DNA of 64,000 bases from assembly GCF_026898155.1 (NCBI RefSeq), contig NZ_CP114029.1, positions 4,940,001 through 5,004,000 on the forward strand, read 5' to 3'. The first letter of the stretch is position 1. Each line of letters starts with the position of its first letter. Under the pieces are notes generated by a model. That model made no database searches and was not told the DNA's origin. It saw only the letters and a list, made by a program, of their open reading frames with translations. Positions 63,382-64,000 of the stretch are shown here, piece after piece. This stretch comes from Jiella pelagia (GTDB lineage: Bacteria; Pseudomonadota; Alphaproteobacteria; Rhizobiales; Rhizobiaceae). The position numbers were made by a program, and so were the translations under genes.

Positions 63382-64000
63382 GCCTTGCCCAGACGGTAGC
63401 CCAAGCCGCGCTCGGTCTCGATGATGGCGGACCCGAGCTTCTTGCGCAGGCGGCTGACATGGACCTCGATCGTATTGCTCTCGACCTCCGCGTCGAAGGC
63501 ATAGAGCTTTTCCTCGAGCTGCGCCTTCGACAGAAGCTGCCCGGGGCGCGCGAGCAAGGCCTCGAAGAGCGCCCACTCGCGGGCCGTCAGCTGGACGGGT
63601 TTGCCGTCGCGGCGGATGCTACGGGCGGCGAGGTCGATGTCCAGCGGCCCATGGGCGACGATCGGGTTCGGGTTGCCGCTGTAGCGCCGGGCAACGGATC
63701 CGATCCGGGCGGACAGTTCGGCAAGATCGAAGGGCTTCACGAGGTAGTCGTCGGCGCCGGCGTTCAGCCCCTCGATCCGATCCGACACCTGGTCGAGCGC
63801 CGTCAGGATGATGATCGGCGTCACGTCGCCGCGCGCACGCAAGCCTTTGAGGAACCCGATGCCGCGACCGTCCGGCAGCATCAGGTCGAGGAGGATCAGG
63901 TCGTAGGAGGTGGTGCTCTGCGCGTTGCCCGCGGCGTCGAGGCGCGTGACCCAGTCCACCGACTGGCCATCGGCGGCGATCTGGTCGCGCACCGCGGCGC
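63378..64000 (-). CDS. OmpR/PhoB-family response regulator (partial, cut by window end)
   Basis: Response regulator missing its first residues, which lie beyond the window. Receiver: YDLILLDLMLPDGRGIGFLK with the phospho-Asp, PIIILTALDQVSDRI and GADDYLVKPFDLAELSARIG. DNA-binding winged helix: QLTAREWALFEALLARPGQL, then NTIEVHVSRLRKKLGSAII and TERGLGYRLGKA. Operon order regulator then kinase. The QseB/TctD group is the closest match in memory; the tctD-tctE-like order would suit a carboxylate sensor, but no target is visible. Confidence 0.9.
   Translation of the reverse strand, partial: AAVRDQIAADGQSVDWVTRLDAAGNAQSTTSYDLILLDLMLPDGRGIGFLKGLRARGDVTPIIILTALDQVSDRIEGLNAGADDYLVKPFDLAELSARIGSVARRYSGNPNPIVAHGPLDIDLAARSIRRDGKPVQLTAREWALFEALLARPGQLLSKAQLEEKLYAFDAEVESNTIEVHVSRLRKKLGSAIIETERGLGYRLGKA

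Noticed and set aside
1-64000. CRISPR arrays, rRNA or tRNA genes, riboswitches and prophage genes
   Set aside because: No regularly spaced repeats, no rRNA or tRNA-like segments, no integrase other than the IS transposases, and no leader resembling a known riboswitch were seen on either strand. Structured RNA searches could not be run.

Overview
The window is GC-rich, tightly packed bacterial DNA with many ATGA stop/start overlaps. The gene families present (Liv-type, polar amino acid, carbohydrate and TRAP importers, several operon-linked regulators) suggest an alphaproteobacterium of the Rhizobiales/Hyphomicrobiales. That placement is inference from gene content only. No rRNA, tRNA or CRISPR array was seen. 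Nearly everything encodes uptake and catabolism of small organic molecules.

Layout: (1) 86-2221, a polar amino acid ABC importer. (2) 2467-4559, a mobile-element scar: an IS30-family element between a DsbA-like gene remnant and a truncated IS3-family element. (3) 4653-9751 (minus), a complete Liv-type ABC operon, followed by a histidine kinase and an unusual NtrC-like regulator (10226-13747). (4) 14115-19048 (minus), a TRAP importer with RidA, a MOSC protein and a [2Fe-2S] reductase, divergent from an XRE-cupin regulator. (5) 20168-27742 (minus), a sugar ABC operon with a BadF-type kinase, a SIS protein and a ROK repressor, divergent from a D-threonine-aldolase-like gene. (6) 29273-36723, a second sugar ABC operon with a PfkB kinase, a SIS protein and a divergent ROK regulator. 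(7) 37328-45234, a TetR regulator and leucine/isovalerate degradation genes (ivd, mccB, mccA, HMG-CoA lyase, methylglutaconyl-CoA hydratase) with a hicAB toxin-antitoxin pair inserted on the opposite strand. (8) 45316-53705, a second Liv-type importer encoded with two acyl-CoA ligases. (9) 53860-61927, an AsnC-type regulator, a class V PLP enzyme, an FMO-like flavoprotein, two CMD/AhpD-like proteins and a polar amino acid importer, the best candidate here for an uncharacterised pathway. (10) 62038-64000, a two-component system cut by the window end.

A striking feature cuts across these regions. Fourteen frame breaks, in ten otherwise well-conserved genes, all occur where GAGCTC has become GAGCCTC or GAGGCTC, a one-base insertion in the same palindrome. 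Removing the base restores each expected protein, and the corrected lengths are exact multiples of three. Four further breaks are one-base losses in runs of G or C. The pattern looks like a systematic sequencing or consensus error at a possibly methylated motif rather than gene decay. Affected genes are therefore listed as CDS with the break position given; true remnants (DsbA fragment, IS3 fragment, cytochrome c fragment) are listed as pseudogenes.
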